Assembly (NCBI RefSeq): GCF_041228105.1
Contig: NZ_CP166097.1
Location: 2,170,001-2,234,000, forward strand
From: Pectobacterium aroidearum
GTDB lineage: Bacteria > Pseudomonadota > Gammaproteobacteria > Enterobacterales > Enterobacteriaceae
Direction of reading: 5' to 3'
DNA length: 64,000 nucleotides
Shown here: in pieces, positions 63,722 through 64,000 of the stretch
How positions within the stretch are numbered: position 1 is the stretch's first letter
Layout of the letters: every line of letters begins with the position of its first letter
Notes under the pieces: model-generated
Seen by the model: the letters and a program-made list of their open reading frames with translations, nothing else
Databases searched by the model: none
What the model was told of the DNA's origin: nothing
Made by a program: the position numbers and the translations under genes

Positions 63722-64000
63722 ACGTTTAATGTTCTTCTTCTAAGCTAAAAAACAGGATTTCAGAAGGAGAATGCCGAATGTTATACCGAAGGGATCTGGG
63801 TTGACGTTTTTCGACTGATACGCAGCGCTTTCATAAACAGCGGATTGTGTCCGATTTATCATGAAAGTGAAAGGGGTAATTTATACTATTAGTGATGCAT
63901 ACGTCCGAGATTTTTCACTAGAATTATGAAAGAATCGTAATAACCCTATTATTTGTAGATTTAACTGCCTAAATGGGTTCGGCTGTGAATCGCGGTGTCT
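63722..64000. other. Window end, no gene seen
   Basis: About 280 bases upstream of purR. No open frame with a ribosome binding site and no convincing hairpin was found. Confidence 0.4.

Overview
The window looks like a chromosomal segment of a soft-rot enterobacterium, most likely Pectobacterium (species not resolvable by eye). The evidence is Enterobacterales gene order at both ends, proteins that read as close relatives of the E. coli ones (LdtE, Lpp, PykF, NapA-H, NarQ, NarP, MdtK, Cfa, PurR), and a plant-associated aryl-beta-glucoside operon. No phage genes, insertion sequences, CRISPR arrays or rRNA genes were seen. Nearly every base is in a recognisable gene, and intact operons are the rule.

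Layout. (1) 1-4966: conserved left anchor sufS(partial)-sufE-ldtE-lpp-pykF, as in E. coli. (2) 5528-12121: bgl/arb-type aryl-beta-glucoside operon (antiterminator BglG, PTS permease BglF, 6-phospho-beta-glucosidase BglB, porin BglH) with two BglG-type RNA antiterminator/terminator leaders. (3) 12136-16914: anaerobic sulfatase maturase, divergent exported Cys-type sulfatase, exported esterase; the maturase leader carries what looks like a third BglG-type RAT overlapping a terminator. (4) 17365-40885: an anaerobic nitrogen-oxide respiration supercluster: nrfABCDEFG (nitrite to ammonium), ccmABCDEFGHI (cytochrome c maturation), napFDAGHBC (periplasmic nitrate reductase) and narQ-narP (nitrate/nitrite sensor and regulator). 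The ccm block points the opposite way from nap and lies between inverted copies of a repeat, so it appears flipped relative to the E. coli nap-ccm operon. (5) 41245-58804: two tRNA-Val(GAC) genes, 17.4 kb apart, bracket a dicarboxylate transporter, a HAD phosphatase, a DeoR regulator, a membrane phosphoesterase, katG, a MarR regulator with its operator, and a guanidine-assimilation operon. (6) 58965-63721: conserved right anchor mdtK-ribE-cfa-purR.

How the parts work together. The nap, nrf and ccm products form one functional set: Nap reduces nitrate to nitrite and Nrf reduces nitrite to ammonium in the periplasm, both need c-type cytochromes made by Ccm, and NarQ-NarP senses the substrates. 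The guanidine operon combines a sigma-54 promoter, an upstream NtrC-like site and a guanidine-I (ykkC) riboswitch with a terminator. It encodes an ABC importer, two carboxyguanidine-deiminase-type subunits, an unannotated 46-residue ORF and a large biotin carboxylase. No allophanate hydrolase is encoded next to it. The bgl and sulfatase/esterase region may act on conjugated plant phenolics, with shared antitermination control as an inference from the leader RNA.
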